Shown piece by piece: positions 24,818 through 34,645 of a stretch of DNA of 64,000 bases (positions are counted from its first letter, which is position 1; every line of letters begins with the position of its first letter). The translations under genes were made by a program, and so were the position numbers. The notes under the pieces are model-generated. The model did no database searches and was not told the DNA's origin. It saw only the letters and a program-made list of their open reading frames with translations. The stretch comes from Fusicatenibacter saccharivorans (GTDB taxonomy: Bacteria > Bacillota > Clostridia > Lachnospirales > Lachnospiraceae), in the NCBI RefSeq assembly GCF_015557635.1, contig NZ_JADNOP010000004.1, positions 62,001 to 126,000 of the forward strand, read 5' to 3'.

Positions 24818-25513
24818 ATGTACAACATTTTAGTATGTGATGATGATAGAGAGATTGTAGACGCCATTGAGATTTATCTGACCCAGGAGGGCTATCATGT
24901 GCTGAAAGCATATGACGGCATGCAGGCCATCCAGATGCTCGAGAGGGAGGAGATTCAGCTGCTGATTATCGACGTCATGATGCCGAAACTGGACGGCATC
25001 CGTGCGACGCTGAAAATCAGGGAAAAGAGCAGTATTCCGATCATTATTCTGTCCGCAAAATCAGAGGATGTGGACAAAATTCTGGGACTGAACATCGGCG
25101 CGGATGATTACGTGACGAAGCCGTTCAATCCGCTCGAGCTGGTGGCGAGGGTGAAATCTCAGCTGCGGCGCTACACGAAACTTGGAAATCTTCCGGCGGA
25201 CGACGAAGAAAATGTGTATCAGGTCGGGGGTCTTCTCGTCAACGACGATTTAAAAGAAGTCAGCGTCGAGGGCGAACCAGTCAAACTGACCCCGATCGAA
25301 TACAACATTCTCCTGCTGCTGGTAAAAAATCCAGGCAAGGTATTTTCGATTGAACAGATCTACGAGAGCATCTGGAACGAGGAGGCGATCGGTGCGGACA
25401 ACACCGTTGCGGTCCACATCCGTCACATCCGTGAGAAAATCGAAATCAACCCGAAGGAGCCGCGCTATCTGAAAGTTGTATGGGGAATTGGGTATAAGAT
25501 TGAGAAACAATAA
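24818..25513 (+). CDS. OmpR/PhoB-type response regulator
   Basis: A 231-residue regulator: receiver domain with the DDD acidic pocket (CDDDREI), phospho-acceptor aspartate in LLIIDVMMPKLDG, and lysine in VTKPFNP; then a winged-helix domain (LTPIEYNILLLLVKNPGKVF and NTVAVHIRHIREKIE, ending VVWGIGYKIEK). The ATG at 24818 has GGTGGAG upstream; an in-frame start at 24803 is less likely. The partner kinase gene begins 16 bases after the stop. About 240 bases upstream hold possible -10 boxes (TACAGT, TACAAT) but no clear single promoter. Confidence 0.94.
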   Translation: MYNILVCDDDREIVDAIEIYLTQEGYHVLKAYDGMQAIQMLEREEIQLLIIDVMMPKLDGIRATLKIREKSSIPIIILSAKSEDVDKILGLNIGADDYVTKPFNPLELVARVKSQLRRYTKLGNLPADDEENVYQVGGLLVNDDLKEVSVEGEPVKLTPIEYNILLLLVKNPGKVFSIEQIYESIWNEEAIGADNTVAVHIRHIREKIEINPKEPRYLKVVWGIGYKIEKQ

Positions 25514-25529
25514 TAAGGAGTGAATAATT

Positions 25530-28208
25530 GTGAAAGAACGAAAACTCTACAGCCTGACGGGGAAGCTGATCGTTTTTCTTCTGCTGATCGTTTTTGCCGC
25601 CAGTGCGCTGTTCGGGGGCATTCAGACACTGATGCTTTCCAGCGTCGGCCTGACGCCGAATGCGGCAGCAAAAAAGTATGCGTTTGAAGAAACCACCGCA
25701 TGCGGCACACTGGTGCAGCGGCAGCTTCATAACGTCATGAGCTACTATAATGATATGAGTAAATTCGGCACAAACGGTCGATACGACGGAACAAAAGAGA
25801 TTGATTACCGTGCTTTTGCAACCGATGGAGAGGGAAGCGGCGGGATAAGTACAACGTACACCATTGACCAGCTTGTCAAGATGTACGATGACGGCAGCAG
25901 CGCAGACCTCAATGAGGTGGCAGCGTATACTGCGGACAATTATGCGACGAACGATGCCGGAATTGACAAAGAAGCCTATCTTGCATACGAAGATGGAACT
26001 GACGTGAGCCAGGAAACAGAAGAGACGGATGTAGCCGCACTCACCGAAGAAGTGAGCGCGGCAGATGCAGAGACGTTTGACAGCTTTTCCCCGGACGGCG
26101 AGGTCTACTTTCCTTCCGATAATGCAGTGAAAAGCCTGAAAGAGAAAAAAATTGATCCTGCTGATGTTTCCTCCCAGTTTTTGTATCTATACGATCAGGG
26201 AATGAGCCTGGAAACGCAGAAAACGAAAGCGGGAACGTACCTCTATGAGTACGCGGCGGCAAATCTGAAAAAGGTATCCATCCGCGATCTGTACATGACA
26301 CTTTCCGGGGTCACGGAAGAAGTTGCTGCTTTTAAAAACCAGGAGAGCGGCATCAGCGTCGATGCGGACGATGCCAATCTCTGGTACTGTCTGGAGGATA
26401 AAGAAGGAAATATCTATACGAATGTGGATTCCTGGAAAAATGGTTACACAACAGCCATTGCGCAGAAATCGTCCTATCCGTTCGCCTTTGTTGTTGACCG
26501 GACCGGCGGTGCCGACAAAGTCCGTTCTTATGCAACAAGAAAAAACAGCCCGGCCGTGGAAGCAGCGAGAAGCTATTTGCTGAACAATCAGATTGCAGAT
26601 AATTATCAGAAGATCTTTGTTGCACTGGATCCGGATCTGGCAGCAAGCGACTATTTCTCCCAGTACAGTGAGATCTACAGCCAGTGGCTTCCGAAAATGC
26701 AGCTCCTTCTTCTGATGATTGCAGTTGGCGGAATCGGAACGCTGGTCTGCCTGGTCCTGTTCACACTGCAGGCAGGAAGAAATGGAAAAAACAAAGAAAT
26801 CCGCCTTTACTTTTTCGATCAGTGGTACACGGAAATCGCAGCTGCAGCCGCCATCCTGATTGTGATGGGAGCAGTTGGAATCGTTGCTGTCTGCATCGAA
26901 CTTTCCTACGGCGGCGTTCATTATATCCAGAATTTTGACGGAAACTACATCTACAGCGGATCCTATGGAAATGAAGCAGATACATGGCGAAGCCTGGTGG
27001 CCGCATCGGGCATTCTCGCCGGATTTCTGATCACACTGATTCCGTACTGCTCACTGGTGCGCCGGATCAAAGCACGCAACGTCTGGAAACAGTCGTTTTT
27101 GTACTGCGTCGGCCACCGGATCGTGTCTGCCGGAAGAACCTTCTATGAAGGCAGACAGGAGTCGGAGCGAACGATCCTTATGTTCTGCGTTTTCTGCGGC
27201 GTGCAGATCATTCTCTGCTGCGGCTTCGGAATGTTCGGCGTATTCCTTACCCTGGTGATGGATGCCGCAGTGCTGCTTCTTCTGCTGCGCGAGGCATCCG
27301 GAAGAAAACAGATTGAACATGGCTTAAAAGAGATTGCTGCGGGCGATCTGGATTACAAGATTGACCTGACGGAGCTGCAGGGGGAAGACAACCTTCAGCT
27401 TGCCGGAATTGTCAATTCGCTCGGAGAGGGAATGAAAGCGGCAGTGCAGGAGCAGATGAAGAGCGAGCGCTTAAAAGCGGATCTGATCACGAACGTATCA
27501 CACGATATCAAGACACCGCTTACTTCTATTATTAATTATGTCGATCTGCTGAAACGGGAAAATATTGAAAACGAGAAAGCGAAAGATTATATCCGCGTAC
27601 TCGACGAAAAATCACAGCGCCTGAAACAGCTGACGGAGGACCTTGTCGAGGCATCGAAGATCAGTTCCGGAAACATTAAACTGGAATTTATGAACCTGAA
27701 CCTGAACGAACTTGTACAGCAGGTGAACGGAGAGTTTACCGAGCGGTTTGAAAGCCGTAATCTTGATCTGATCTGTATTCTTCAGCCGGAGCCGCTTCTG
27801 ATCTGTGCGGACAGCCGCCGCATCTGGCGTGTGCTGGAAAACCTGTACGTAAATGTCTGCAAATATGCCATGCCGGGAACACGGGTTTATGTGGATGCCA
27901 TCAAAAAAGACGGAAAGATTCAGTTCTCGATTAAGAACATTTCCGAGAACCCGCTGAACTTCCAGGCAGATGAACTGACGGAGCGTTTTATCCGCGGCGA
28001 TGTCAGCCGGAGCACCGAGGGCAGCGGCCTGGGTCTTTCAATCGCAAAGAACCTGACGGTATTGCAGCATGGAAGCTTCAACATTTATCTGGACGGCGAC
28101 CTGTTCAAGGTTACGATTACGTTTGATGAAGCTGTAAAGGAGAAAAAACCGATGCCTCCGATGATCGTACCGGAAGCGGTACAGGAGGAAGCACAGCAGG
28201 ATGCCTGA
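25530..28208 (+). CDS. Large membrane sensor histidine kinase
   Basis: An 892-residue kinase with a GTG start preceded by AAGGAG. Helix one is at residues about 13-35, followed by a roughly 350-residue extracytoplasmic region with no recognised fold, then several more helices (about 390-415, 435-460, 490-515, 550-585). The cytoplasmic end has a HAMP-like linker, the H-box VSHDIKTPLTSI near 657, N-box NLYVNVCKYA near 771 and G-box GSGLGLSIAK near 831. The multi-helix central part is longer than in typical kinases. It forms an operon with the regulator upstream. Confidence 0.93.
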   Translation: MKERKLYSLTGKLIVFLLLIVFAASALFGGIQTLMLSSVGLTPNAAAKKYAFEETTACGTLVQRQLHNVMSYYNDMSKFGTNGRYDGTKEIDYRAFATDGEGSGGISTTYTIDQLVKMYDDGSSADLNEVAAYTADNYATNDAGIDKEAYLAYEDGTDVSQETEETDVAALTEEVSAADAETFDSFSPDGEVYFPSDNAVKSLKEKKIDPADVSSQFLYLYDQGMSLETQKTKAGTYLYEYAAANLKKVSIRDLYMTLSGVTEEVAAFKNQESGISVDADDANLWYCLEDKEGNIYTNVDSWKNGYTTAIAQKSSYPFAFVVDRTGGADKVRSYATRKNSPAVEAARSYLLNNQIADNYQKIFVALDPDLAASDYFSQYSEIYSQWLPKMQLLLLMIAVGGIGTLVCLVLFTLQAGRNGKNKEIRLYFFDQWYTEIAAAAAILIVMGAVGIVAVCIELSYGGVHYIQNFDGNYIYSGSYGNEADTWRSLVAASGILAGFLITLIPYCSLVRRIKARNVWKQSFLYCVGHRIVSAGRTFYEGRQESERTILMFCVFCGVQIILCCGFGMFGVFLTLVMDAAVLLLLLREASGRKQIEHGLKEIAAGDLDYKIDLTELQGEDNLQLAGIVNSLGEGMKAAVQEQMKSERLKADLITNVSHDIKTPLTSIINYVDLLKRENIENEKAKDYIRVLDEKSQRLKQLTEDLVEASKISSGNIKLEFMNLNLNELVQQVNGEFTERFESRNLDLICILQPEPLLICADSRRIWRVLENLYVNVCKYAMPGTRVYVDAIKKDGKIQFSIKNISENPLNFQADELTERFIRGDVSRSTEGSGLGLSIAKNLTVLQHGSFNIYLDGDLFKVTITFDEAVKEKKPMPPMIVPEAVQEEAQQDA

Positions 28209-28241
28209 GAAGTGTTGAAAAATAAAAGAGAATAGAAAACG

Positions 28242-28296
28242 ACAACTCCCCGCCGGGAAACACGCAGCAGATGCGGTTCCCGGCGGGGAGTTGTTT
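28242..28296. terminator. Bidirectional intrinsic terminator
   Basis: A perfect 18-bp stem pairs 28242-28259 (ACAACTCCCCGCC...) with 28277-28294, with TTTATG on one side and TTTTC on the other. It serves the kinase operon and the convergent DUF624 gene. Confidence 0.9.
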
Positions 28297-28312
28297 ATGA
28301 AATGCATTTTAT

Positions 28313-29128
28313 TTATTCGTTTGTTTCATCTGTTTCTGTCTGTTCAGCCGGGCTTGCAGATTCCTCTTCCGAAGCAGTTTCTGCAGCATCGGTAGTTTCA
28401 GCCGGAGTAGCGTCATCGGAACGTTCAGTCAGCGGGCTTGGTCTGTCCATTGCTTCAAGTGCGCGTAAGGACTCTTCTTCCGGGGTCAGAACCTCGTTCT
28501 CTTCTTCCGGCATATAATATGGAAAGATCTTGTTCACGAAGAACCAGGAGCATCCAAGTGCCACAGAAGAAAAGCCCAGAAGGAACATCAGAAGAATCAG
28601 ATAGCTGACAATCTTTGTCGTGGAGAATACATAGATCAGCAGCGGACAGAGATTGACGAGCAGGATCATGATGGTCCACGGCAGGTGGCGGATTGCCATC
28701 AGGATGGAGTTCTTGATCGTGTTTTTTACAGTATTGTCAAAGCGGCTCAGTACCGGAAATACATAGGAAAGTACCATGGCCTCGAAAAAGATCAGTACCA
28801 GGAAAACAAAACGCAGGTAGGTGATGGTACCCGGCATTTTCATGACCAGCAGAAGATCAAGAATCAGAACAATCAGAACCGCCAGCAGGATGAGCCAGAT
28901 GGCAGTTGCCTGCTTGAAGTTTTCGCGGAAGGATTTCCAGTAGGTACGGAAGATATACGTCTCCTCATTTTTGATCATCTTCAGCGTGACGTAGTACATT
29001 GCTGTGAAATTGGCGCCGATTGTCACAATCGGGATACACATAATAAGGAAAATAATGTTCAGCATCATCAGGTCGAAGACACGGCCCATAATCTGCGAGA
29101 ACTTACTGTCCAGGCTGAAAAAACTCAT
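28313..29128 (-). CDS. DUF624 family (YesL-like) membrane protein
   Basis: A 271-residue protein with five or six membrane helices, including LMMLNIIFLIMCIPIVTIG near the start, the signature region of the DUF624/YesL family often found near carbohydrate uptake genes. The last 60 residues are a low-complexity Glu/Thr/Ala-rich tail. AGAGGAAC precedes the ATG at 29128. Its role is unknown. It is divergent from the MsmK sugar-transport ATPase gene, in line with the family's link to sugar uptake. Confidence 0.87.
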   Translation of the reverse strand: MSFFSLDSKFSQIMGRVFDLMMLNIIFLIMCIPIVTIGANFTAMYYVTLKMIKNEETYIFRTYWKSFRENFKQATAIWLILLAVLIVLILDLLLVMKMPGTITYLRFVFLVLIFFEAMVLSYVFPVLSRFDNTVKNTIKNSILMAIRHLPWTIMILLVNLCPLLIYVFSTTKIVSYLILLMFLLGFSSVALGCSWFFVNKIFPYYMPEEENEVLTPEEESLRALEAMDRPSPLTERSDDATPAETTDAAETASEEESASPAEQTETDETNE

Positions 29129-29199
29129 AATTTGTTCCTCTTTTCTGTTGAATTAAGTGTGCCGCCGATTAACGTTCCGGCTGGCAGACATCATAGAAA

Positions 29200-29228
29200 A
29201 GTATAGCGAATTTTTCAGAAAAATGCAA
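29200..29228 (-). promoter_or_regulatory. Promoter of the DUF624 gene
   Basis: On the minus strand TTGCAT (29228-29223), 17 bases, TATACT (29205-29200), about 70 bases before the start codon. Confidence 0.65.
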
Positions 29229-29372
29229 TGAAGAGAATATAAACTTTTCGTTTCGTCATTTTGTATAAGAGTGAACATTTTGTTTGTGCAAAGTGGACAG
29301 AAGAGAACGGTTCGAGAAAATCCGAAAGCAGAATTGCCAATCTGCCGGAGGAAAGTTTGTGTAATTGTGGCA

Positions 29373-29401
29373 TGGTCGAATGCGGGTAGAAAAGGTATAC
29401 T
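29373..29401 (+). promoter_or_regulatory. Possible promoter of the MsmK-type ATPase gene
   Basis: TATACT at 29396-29401 is a good -10, but the matching -35 at 29373-29378 (TGGTCG) is poor, suggesting an activated promoter if real. Confidence 0.35.
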
Positions 29402-29477
29402 AGTCCCATAAGTAAGAGAGATGCAAATGCAAAACTCATAATAAAACGCATGATGTTCATTTAGGGAGGATTCAAAA

Positions 29478-30590
29478 ATGGCAAGTTTATCTTTACAGCA
29501 CATTACAAAAAGATATCCGAACGGTTTTGAAGCAGTAAAAGACTTCAACCTGGAAATCGCTGACAAAGAGTTTATCATCTTCGTAGGACCATCTGGATGT
29601 GGTAAATCTACAACACTTCGTATGATCGCAGGTCTTGAGGAGATCTCCGATGGTACTCTGAAAATTGACGATAAAGTAGTAAACGATGTAGAGCCGAAAG
29701 ACCGTGATATCGCAATGGTATTCCAGAACTACGCTCTGTATCCGCACATGACCGTATATGATAACATGGCATTCGGTCTGAAACTGAGAAAAGTTCCGAA
29801 AGATCAGATCGACAAACAGGTTAAAGAAGCAGCTAAAATCCTTGACCTGGAGAAACTGCTTGACCGTAAACCGAAAGCTCTTTCCGGTGGTCAGAGACAG
29901 CGTGTTGCTATGGGACGTGCCATCGTACGTGATCCTAAAGTATTCCTTATGGACGAGCCTCTGTCAAACCTGGATGCAAAACTTCGTGTACAGATGCGTA
30001 CCGAGATTTCCAAACTGCATGAGAGACTGGGCGCTACCATCATCTACGTAACACATGACCAGACCGAGGCTATGACACTTGGTACCAGAATCGTTGTTAT
30101 GAAAGACGGAGTTGTTCAGCAGGTAGATACCCCGCAGAACCTGTACAACGCACCGGGCAACCTGTTCGTTGCAGGATTCATCGGATCTCCGCAGATGAAC
30201 TTCCTGGATGCAAAAGTAAAAGTTAACGGAAACGACGTTACTCTTACTGTTGGTAAATACAACATGAAACTGCCGGCTTCCAAAGCAAAAGCTGTTATCG
30301 ACGGCGGATATGACGGAAAGACCGTTGTTATGGGTATCCGTCCTGAGAACGTACATGATTCTCAGATGTTCATCGAAACTTCCAAAGACAGCGTAGTTGA
30401 GTGCAAGATCAACGTATACGAGCTGTTAGGTGCAGAAGTTTACCTGTACTTCGATTGCGAAGGCTTCCCAATGACAGCCCGCGTAGATCCTCGTACAACT
30501 GCAAGAAGCGGTGATACCGTTAAATTTGCTCTGGATATGGAGAAAGTTCATCTGTTCGACAAAGAGACAGAGATCACCATTACCAACTAA
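29478..30590 (+). CDS. Sugar ABC transporter ATP-binding protein (MsmK/UgpC type)
   Basis: The 370-residue ATPase has Walker A GPSGCGKST near residue 38, signature LSGGQRQR near 135, Walker B VFLMDEPLSNLD near 155 and an OB-like C-terminal regulatory domain (GIRPENVHD). In Firmicutes one such orphan ATPase powers several CUT1 sugar importers encoded elsewhere. No permease or binding protein is adjacent, fitting that role. GGGAGG lies upstream. Codon use is strongly biased, as in highly expressed genes (heavy use of GTA, AAA and CGT). It is followed by a terminator. Confidence 0.94.
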   Translation: MASLSLQHITKRYPNGFEAVKDFNLEIADKEFIIFVGPSGCGKSTTLRMIAGLEEISDGTLKIDDKVVNDVEPKDRDIAMVFQNYALYPHMTVYDNMAFGLKLRKVPKDQIDKQVKEAAKILDLEKLLDRKPKALSGGQRQRVAMGRAIVRDPKVFLMDEPLSNLDAKLRVQMRTEISKLHERLGATIIYVTHDQTEAMTLGTRIVVMKDGVVQQVDTPQNLYNAPGNLFVAGFIGSPQMNFLDAKVKVNGNDVTLTVGKYNMKLPASKAKAVIDGGYDGKTVVMGIRPENVHDSQMFIETSKDSVVECKINVYELLGAEVYLYFDCEGFPMTARVDPRTTARSGDTVKFALDMEKVHLFDKETEITITN

Positions 30591-30627
30591 TCCATATGAA
30601 CATCAGCGCGTATGCGCAAACATAGAG

Positions 30628-30665
30628 AAAAGGATCGACATCCGTTCGGATGCCGGTCCTTTTTG
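30628..30665 (+). terminator. Intrinsic terminator
   Basis: AAAAGGATCGACATCC pairs with GGATGCCGGTCCTTTT around GTTC, with a following T-run. It ends the MsmK transcript. Confidence 0.9.
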
Positions 30666-30671
30666 CATATG

Positions 30672-30804
30672 GTTACAGTTCACTGGTTTCCAGCGAACTG
30701 TAACATTCGCAGCCCTCATTTAAAGTTTTGCTTCGCAAAAGGAGGGCTGCTCACGCCTGAATCACTTTCTTACGCAGCGAAACAGCAAGTGTTTCACTGC
30801 TGAG
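30672..30804 (-). repeat. Dispersed structured repeat, copy B (inverted)
   Basis: The reverse complement matches copy A (8657-8788) over its full length. All three hairpins are kept. Compensatory changes: the A-T pair of hairpin one becomes G-C, and CAGG/CCTG at the tip of hairpin three becomes CTGG/CCAG. The terminal hairpin occupies 30672-30704. It lies between a terminator and the promoter of the next gene. Confidence 0.85.
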
Positions 30805-30826
30805 TGAACAGTAACTGCATATGCAC

Positions 30827-30865
30827 GACCCTCCTTTTGCGAAGCAAAAAATAGTTGCCAATGAG
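30827..30865 (+). repeat. Partial third copy of the repeat (central hairpin)
   Basis: Matches the central hairpin region of the repeat, keeping CCCTCC, the TTTTGC/GCAAAA stem and CAATGAG, in the opposite orientation to copy B. Its end overlaps the -35 box of the following promoter. Confidence 0.65.
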
Positions 30866-30883
30866 AAAAAAATAAGCTATAGT
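30855..30883 (+). promoter_or_regulatory. Promoter of the CdaR/PucR-like regulator
   Basis: TTGCCA (30855-30860), 17 bases, TATAGT (30878-30883). Start of transcription near 30890 makes an ATG at 30894 almost leaderless and favours the TTG at 30939. Confidence 0.65.
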
Positions 30884-30938
30884 TATAAATAAGATGCACC
30901 CTGGAGTAAAATGCGCCAGGAGAAAGGAAGTGGCAGAT

Positions 30939-32030
30939 TTGGTATCAAGTCAGGTATTACAGAAAACCCTTGATGAATTAAGAAATATTACGAGAATTGA
31001 TTTATGTGTGACGAATACGGATGGTGTTCTGCTGGTGACCACATTCCCGGAAACCGCGATTGATGCAGAAAGCATCCGTTCTTTTGTATTATCCGCTGCG
31101 GACAGCCAGATTGTACAGGAATATCATTATTTTAAAGTATATGACAACCAGAACGTAGAGTACATTCTGATCTCCAAAGGCAGCAGCGATGACGCTTACA
31201 TGATCGGAAAAGTTGCAGTATGCGAGATTCAGAACCTCATCATTGCATACAAAGAGCGTCTGGACAAAAACAATTTTATCCAGAATCTTCTTCTTGACAA
31301 CCTCCTTCTGGTGGATGTCTATAACCGTGCGAAAAAGCTGCGCATCGACACCGACGTGCGCCGCGTTGTTTTCATGGTAGAAACGAAGATGGAAAAAGAC
31401 ATCAGCGCGCAGGAAACCGTAAAGAGCCTGTTCGCATCGAGACCGAAGGATTTTATCACCGCGGTCGATGAGAAGAGTATTATTATTGTAAAAGAACTGA
31501 AAGACACCGACACCTTCGAGGATATGAACCAGACCGCAAGAATGCTGGTGGATATGCTGAATGCGGAGGCCATGTCCCAGGTGCGCGTTTCCTACGGAAA
31601 TCCGGTCAACGAGATCAAGAGTGTATCGCGTTCTTACAAAGAGGCGAAGATGGCACTCGAAGTAGGAAAAATTTTCTACGCAGACAAAAACGTGGTACCG
31701 TACAACAACCTCGGCATCGGCCGTCTGATCTATCAGCTCCCGATTCCGCTGTGCGAAATGTTTATGACCGAAGTCTTCGGCGAAAATCTGCCGGATACGT
31801 TCGATGAGGAAACACTGACCACAATCAATAAATTTTTTGAAAATAACCTGAATGTGTCCGAGACATCCCGTCAGCTCTATGTACACAGAAATACTCTGGT
31901 GTACCGTCTGGAGAAGCTCGAGAAGAGCACAGGACTCGACATTCGTAAATTTGACGATGCGCTGACCTTTAAAATTGCCATGATGGTCGTAAGCTACATG
32001 ACGTATATGAACAACAGCGAAAATCTGTAA
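30939..32030 (+). CDS. CdaR/PucR-type transcriptional regulator
   Basis: About 363 residues: an N-terminal sensor region ([21 protein letters not shown], a sugar-diacid-recognition-like fold), a central GGDEF-like regulatory region, and a C-terminal helix-turn-helix of the PucR type ([24 protein letters not shown] in two parts). CdaR relatives respond to sugar acids. I prefer the TTG start at 30939, preceded by AAAGGAAG at 8 bases; an ATG at 30894 lies almost at the predicted transcription start. The aconitase gene follows on the same strand 119 bases later and may be a target. Confidence 0.85.
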   Translation: MVSSQVLQKTLDELRNITRIDLCVTNTDGVLLVTTFPETAIDAESIRSFVLSAADSQIVQEYHYFKVYDNQNVEYILISKGSSDDAYMIGKVAVCEIQNLIIAYKERLDKNNFIQNLLLDNLLLVDVYNRAKKLRIDTDVRRVVFMVETKMEKDISAQETVKSLFASRPKDFITAVDEKSIIIVKELKDTDTFEDMNQTARMLVDMLNAEAMSQVRVSYGNPVNEIKSVSRSYKEAKMALEVGKIFYADKNVVPYNNLGIGRLIYQLPIPLCEMFMTEVFGENLPDTFDEETLTTINKFFENNLNVSETSRQLYVHRNTLVYRLEKLEKSTGLDIRKFDDALTFKIAMMVVSYMTYMNNSENL

Positions 32031-32049
32031 AACCGTTCAGAGCCGTACA

Positions 32050-32114
32050 GGATTGCGGGAGTGCAAAGCACGGAGCAATCCGGGTATCGAAGGGGTCAAA
32101 AGACTTTTTGACCC
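32050..32114 (+). other. Two hairpins between regulator and aconitase genes
   Basis: GGATTGC (32050-32056) pairs with GCAATCC (32075-32081), with an inner GTGC/GCAC stem. Next, GGGTCAAAA (32093-32101) pairs with TTTTGACCC (32106-32114). No U-run follows, so they are not a classic terminator. They could modulate readthrough, RNA stability or bind a protein. Confidence 0.55.
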
Positions 32115-32149
32115 TAACATTTTATCAACAACAAGAGGAGAGGAACGAC

Positions 32150-34438
32150 ATGATTGAATTACTGAACACAGGTGCATACCTTGTCAACGGAATCGACATC
32201 ATCCCGGATACAGAAGAAGGCCGCGCGGAACTCAAAGCGCGTACCGGCGCTGTGCCGTGTCCGGCGGATGCTGCAAAAGAAACCATTGCCTATGGAATCT
32301 TAAAAGACCACAATGTTTCCGGCAACATGGAAAATCTGCAGATCAAATTTGACAAACTTACATCGCATGACATTACTTTTGTTGGAATCATTCAGACCGC
32401 GCGCGCGTCAGGACTGGAAAAATTCCCGGTACCGTACGTGCTGACCAACTGCCACAACTCCCTTTGCGCAGTCGGCGGAACCATCAACGAAGATGACCAC
32501 ATGTTTGGTCTTACCTGTGCGAAAAAGTACGGCGGCGTCTATGTACCGCCTCATCAGGCAGTAATTCATCAGTTTGCCCGCGAGATGCTTGCCGGCGGCG
32601 GAAAAATGATCCTCGGATCCGATTCCCACACCCGTTACGGTGCACTCGGAACCATGGCCATGGGTGAGGGCGGACCGGAGCTGGTAAAACAGCTTCTCTC
32701 CAAAACATATGATATCGCTATGCCGGGAGTGATCGCAATTTACATGACAGGCGCACCGCAGCCGGGCGTAGGACCGCAGGATATTGCACTTGCCATCATC
32801 GGTGCAGTCTTTGCAAATGGTTACGTAAAGAACAAAGTTATGGAGTTCGTAGGACCTGGCGTATCTTCCTTAAGCGCAGATTACCGGATCGGTGTGGACG
32901 TTATGACAACCGAGACAACGTGTCTGTCCTCCATCTGGAGAACCGATGAGAAGATCAGCGAGTTCTATCAGATCCACGGCAGAAGCGCAGATTACAAAGA
33001 GCTGAATCCTGGCGCGGTTGCTTACTATGACGGCGTTGTAAAAGTAGAACTCGACAAGATCAAACCGATGATCGCGATGCCGTTCCATCCGAGCAATGTT
33101 TATACCATTGAAGAGCTGAAAGCAAACCTCGATGACATCCTGAACGATGTAGAGAAGAAAGCAGCCATCAGCCTCGACGGAAAAGTTCCGTTCACTCTGA
33201 AAAATAAAGTACACGACGGAAAACTCCTGGTAGACCAGGGAATCATTGCAGGATGCGCCGGCGGCGGATTTGAGAACATCTGCGACGCAGCCGATATCCT
33301 GAAAGGCCACAGCATTGGCGACGATGCGTTCACCTTAAGTGTTTACCCGGCAAGTACCCCGATCTATATGGAGCTGGCAAGAAACGGAAAACTGGCAGAC
33401 CTTTTGGAAACCGGTGCGATCGTAAAAACCGCATTCTGCGGACCGTGCTTCGGCGCAGGCGATACTCCGGCAAACAATGCGTTCTCAATCCGTCACTCCA
33501 CCAGAAACTTCCCGAACCGCGAGGGATCCAAGATCCAGAACGGCCAGATTTCTTCCGTTGCCCTGATGGATGCACGTTCCATTGCAGCAACCGCAGCAAA
33601 CAAGGGATTCCTGACCGCAGCAGACGAGTTCACCGGAACATACACGAAACCGGCATACCACTTCGACAAGAAGATTTACGAGAACCGTGTCTTCGACAGC
33701 AAGGGTGTGGCAGATCCGTCTGTAGAAATCCAGTTCGGACCGAACATCAAAGACTGGCCGGCTATGCCGCAGCTTGCCGAGAACCTGATTCTGAAGGTTG
33801 TTTCCGAGATCCACGATCCGGTTACGACAACCGACGAGCTGATTCCATCCGGCGAGACTTCTTCCTTCCGTTCCAACCCGCTCGGACTGGCAGAGTTCAC
33901 CCTGTCAAGAAAAGATCCGGCTTACGTGGGACGTGCAAAAGAAGTACAGGTCGCAGAGAAAGCCATCCAGGAAGGAAACTGCCCGGCAGAGGCACTTCCG
34001 GAACTGAAACCGGTCTTCGCAGCCATCCATACCCAGTACCCGGATATCGACAAGACAAACGTCGGTGTCGGATCCACCATCTTCGCTGTAAAACCGGGCG
34101 ACGGCTCTGCGCGTGAGCAGGCAGCTTCCTGCCAGAAGGTATTAGGCGGCTGGGCAAACATCGCCAACGAGTATGCAACGAAGCGCTACCGCTCCAACCT
34201 GATCAACTGGGGCATGCTTCCATTCCTGATCCCGGAGGGAGATCTGCCGTTTACAAACGGAGATTACATCTTTGTACCGGAGATCCGCAAGGCAGTGGAA
34301 GAGAAAGCCGATGTGATCAAAGCGTACGTTGTAAAAGACGGAGCACTTGTTCCGTTCGAGATGACGTTAGGCGCGCTGACCGATGATGAGAGAGAAATCA
34401 TCCGCAAGGGATGCCTGATCAACTATTATAGAGGATAA
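32150..34438 (+). CDS. Aconitate hydratase (aconitase superfamily)
   Basis: Aconitase interconverts citrate and isocitrate with a [4Fe-4S] cluster. The 762-residue protein has GSDSHTRYG near residue 157, cluster cysteines in GCAGGGF (about 368) and CGPCFGAG (about 430 and 433), the [17 protein letters not shown] region, and a C-terminal swivel domain. The ATG at 32150 follows AGGAGAGG; an in-frame start at 32108 falls in the preceding hairpin region. Length suits the clostridial form. Downstream citrate-cycle genes are not present. A related hydratase specificity cannot be excluded. Confidence 0.88.
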   Translation: MIELLNTGAYLVNGIDIIPDTEEGRAELKARTGAVPCPADAAKETIAYGILKDHNVSGNMENLQIKFDKLTSHDITFVGIIQTARASGLEKFPVPYVLTNCHNSLCAVGGTINEDDHMFGLTCAKKYGGVYVPPHQAVIHQFAREMLAGGGKMILGSDSHTRYGALGTMAMGEGGPELVKQLLSKTYDIAMPGVIAIYMTGAPQPGVGPQDIALAIIGAVFANGYVKNKVMEFVGPGVSSLSADYRIGVDVMTTETTCLSSIWRTDEKISEFYQIHGRSADYKELNPGAVAYYDGVVKVELDKIKPMIAMPFHPSNVYTIEELKANLDDILNDVEKKAAISLDGKVPFTLKNKVHDGKLLVDQGIIAGCAGGGFENICDAADILKGHSIGDDAFTLSVYPASTPIYMELARNGKLADLLETGAIVKTAFCGPCFGAGDTPANNAFSIRHSTRNFPNREGSKIQNGQISSVALMDARSIAATAANKGFLTAADEFTGTYTKPAYHFDKKIYENRVFDSKGVADPSVEIQFGPNIKDWPAMPQLAENLILKVVSEIHDPVTTTDELIPSGETSSFRSNPLGLAEFTLSRKDPAYVGRAKEVQVAEKAIQEGNCPAEALPELKPVFAAIHTQYPDIDKTNVGVGSTIFAVKPGDGSAREQAASCQKVLGGWANIANEYATKRYRSNLINWGMLPFLIPEGDLPFTNGDYIFVPEIRKAVEEKADVIKAYVVKDGALVPFEMTLGALTDDEREIIRKGCLINYYRG

Positions 34439-34447
34439 GTATTTGAG

Positions 34448-34492
34448 AAAGAGCTGTGTGGCAGAAGAAAAGTCTGTTTCATAGCTCTTTTT
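34448..34492 (+). terminator. Intrinsic terminator after aconitase
   Basis: AAAGAGCT (34448-34455) pairs with AGCTCTTT (34483-34490), followed by further T. Confidence 0.75.
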
Positions 34493-34609
34493 CTGCGCAC
34501 TTATTTGAAACAAAATATCAGAAAACAATATAAAATTCAGAAAATAAACACAATAATTAAGAAAAGAAAAAGCGATATAAAAAAATAATAAAAATATTTT
34601 AAAAATGTG

Positions 34610-34638
34610 TTGACAAATACTGGCGGATCTGTTATATT
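34610..34638 (+). promoter_or_regulatory. Strong consensus promoter of the large non-coding RNA
   Basis: A perfect TTGACA (34610-34615), a 17-base spacer and TATATT (34633-34638). The 100 bases upstream are extremely A/T-rich, like an UP element. No ORF with a ribosome site follows on this strand for over 600 bases. Confidence 0.9.
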
Positions 34639-34645
34639 AAAATCA

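Larger units (their letters stand above)
29129..29477. other. Divergent control region
   Basis: A 349-base gap between two divergent genes. It contains the promoters listed for each direction and no convincing ORF. Confidence 0.6.
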
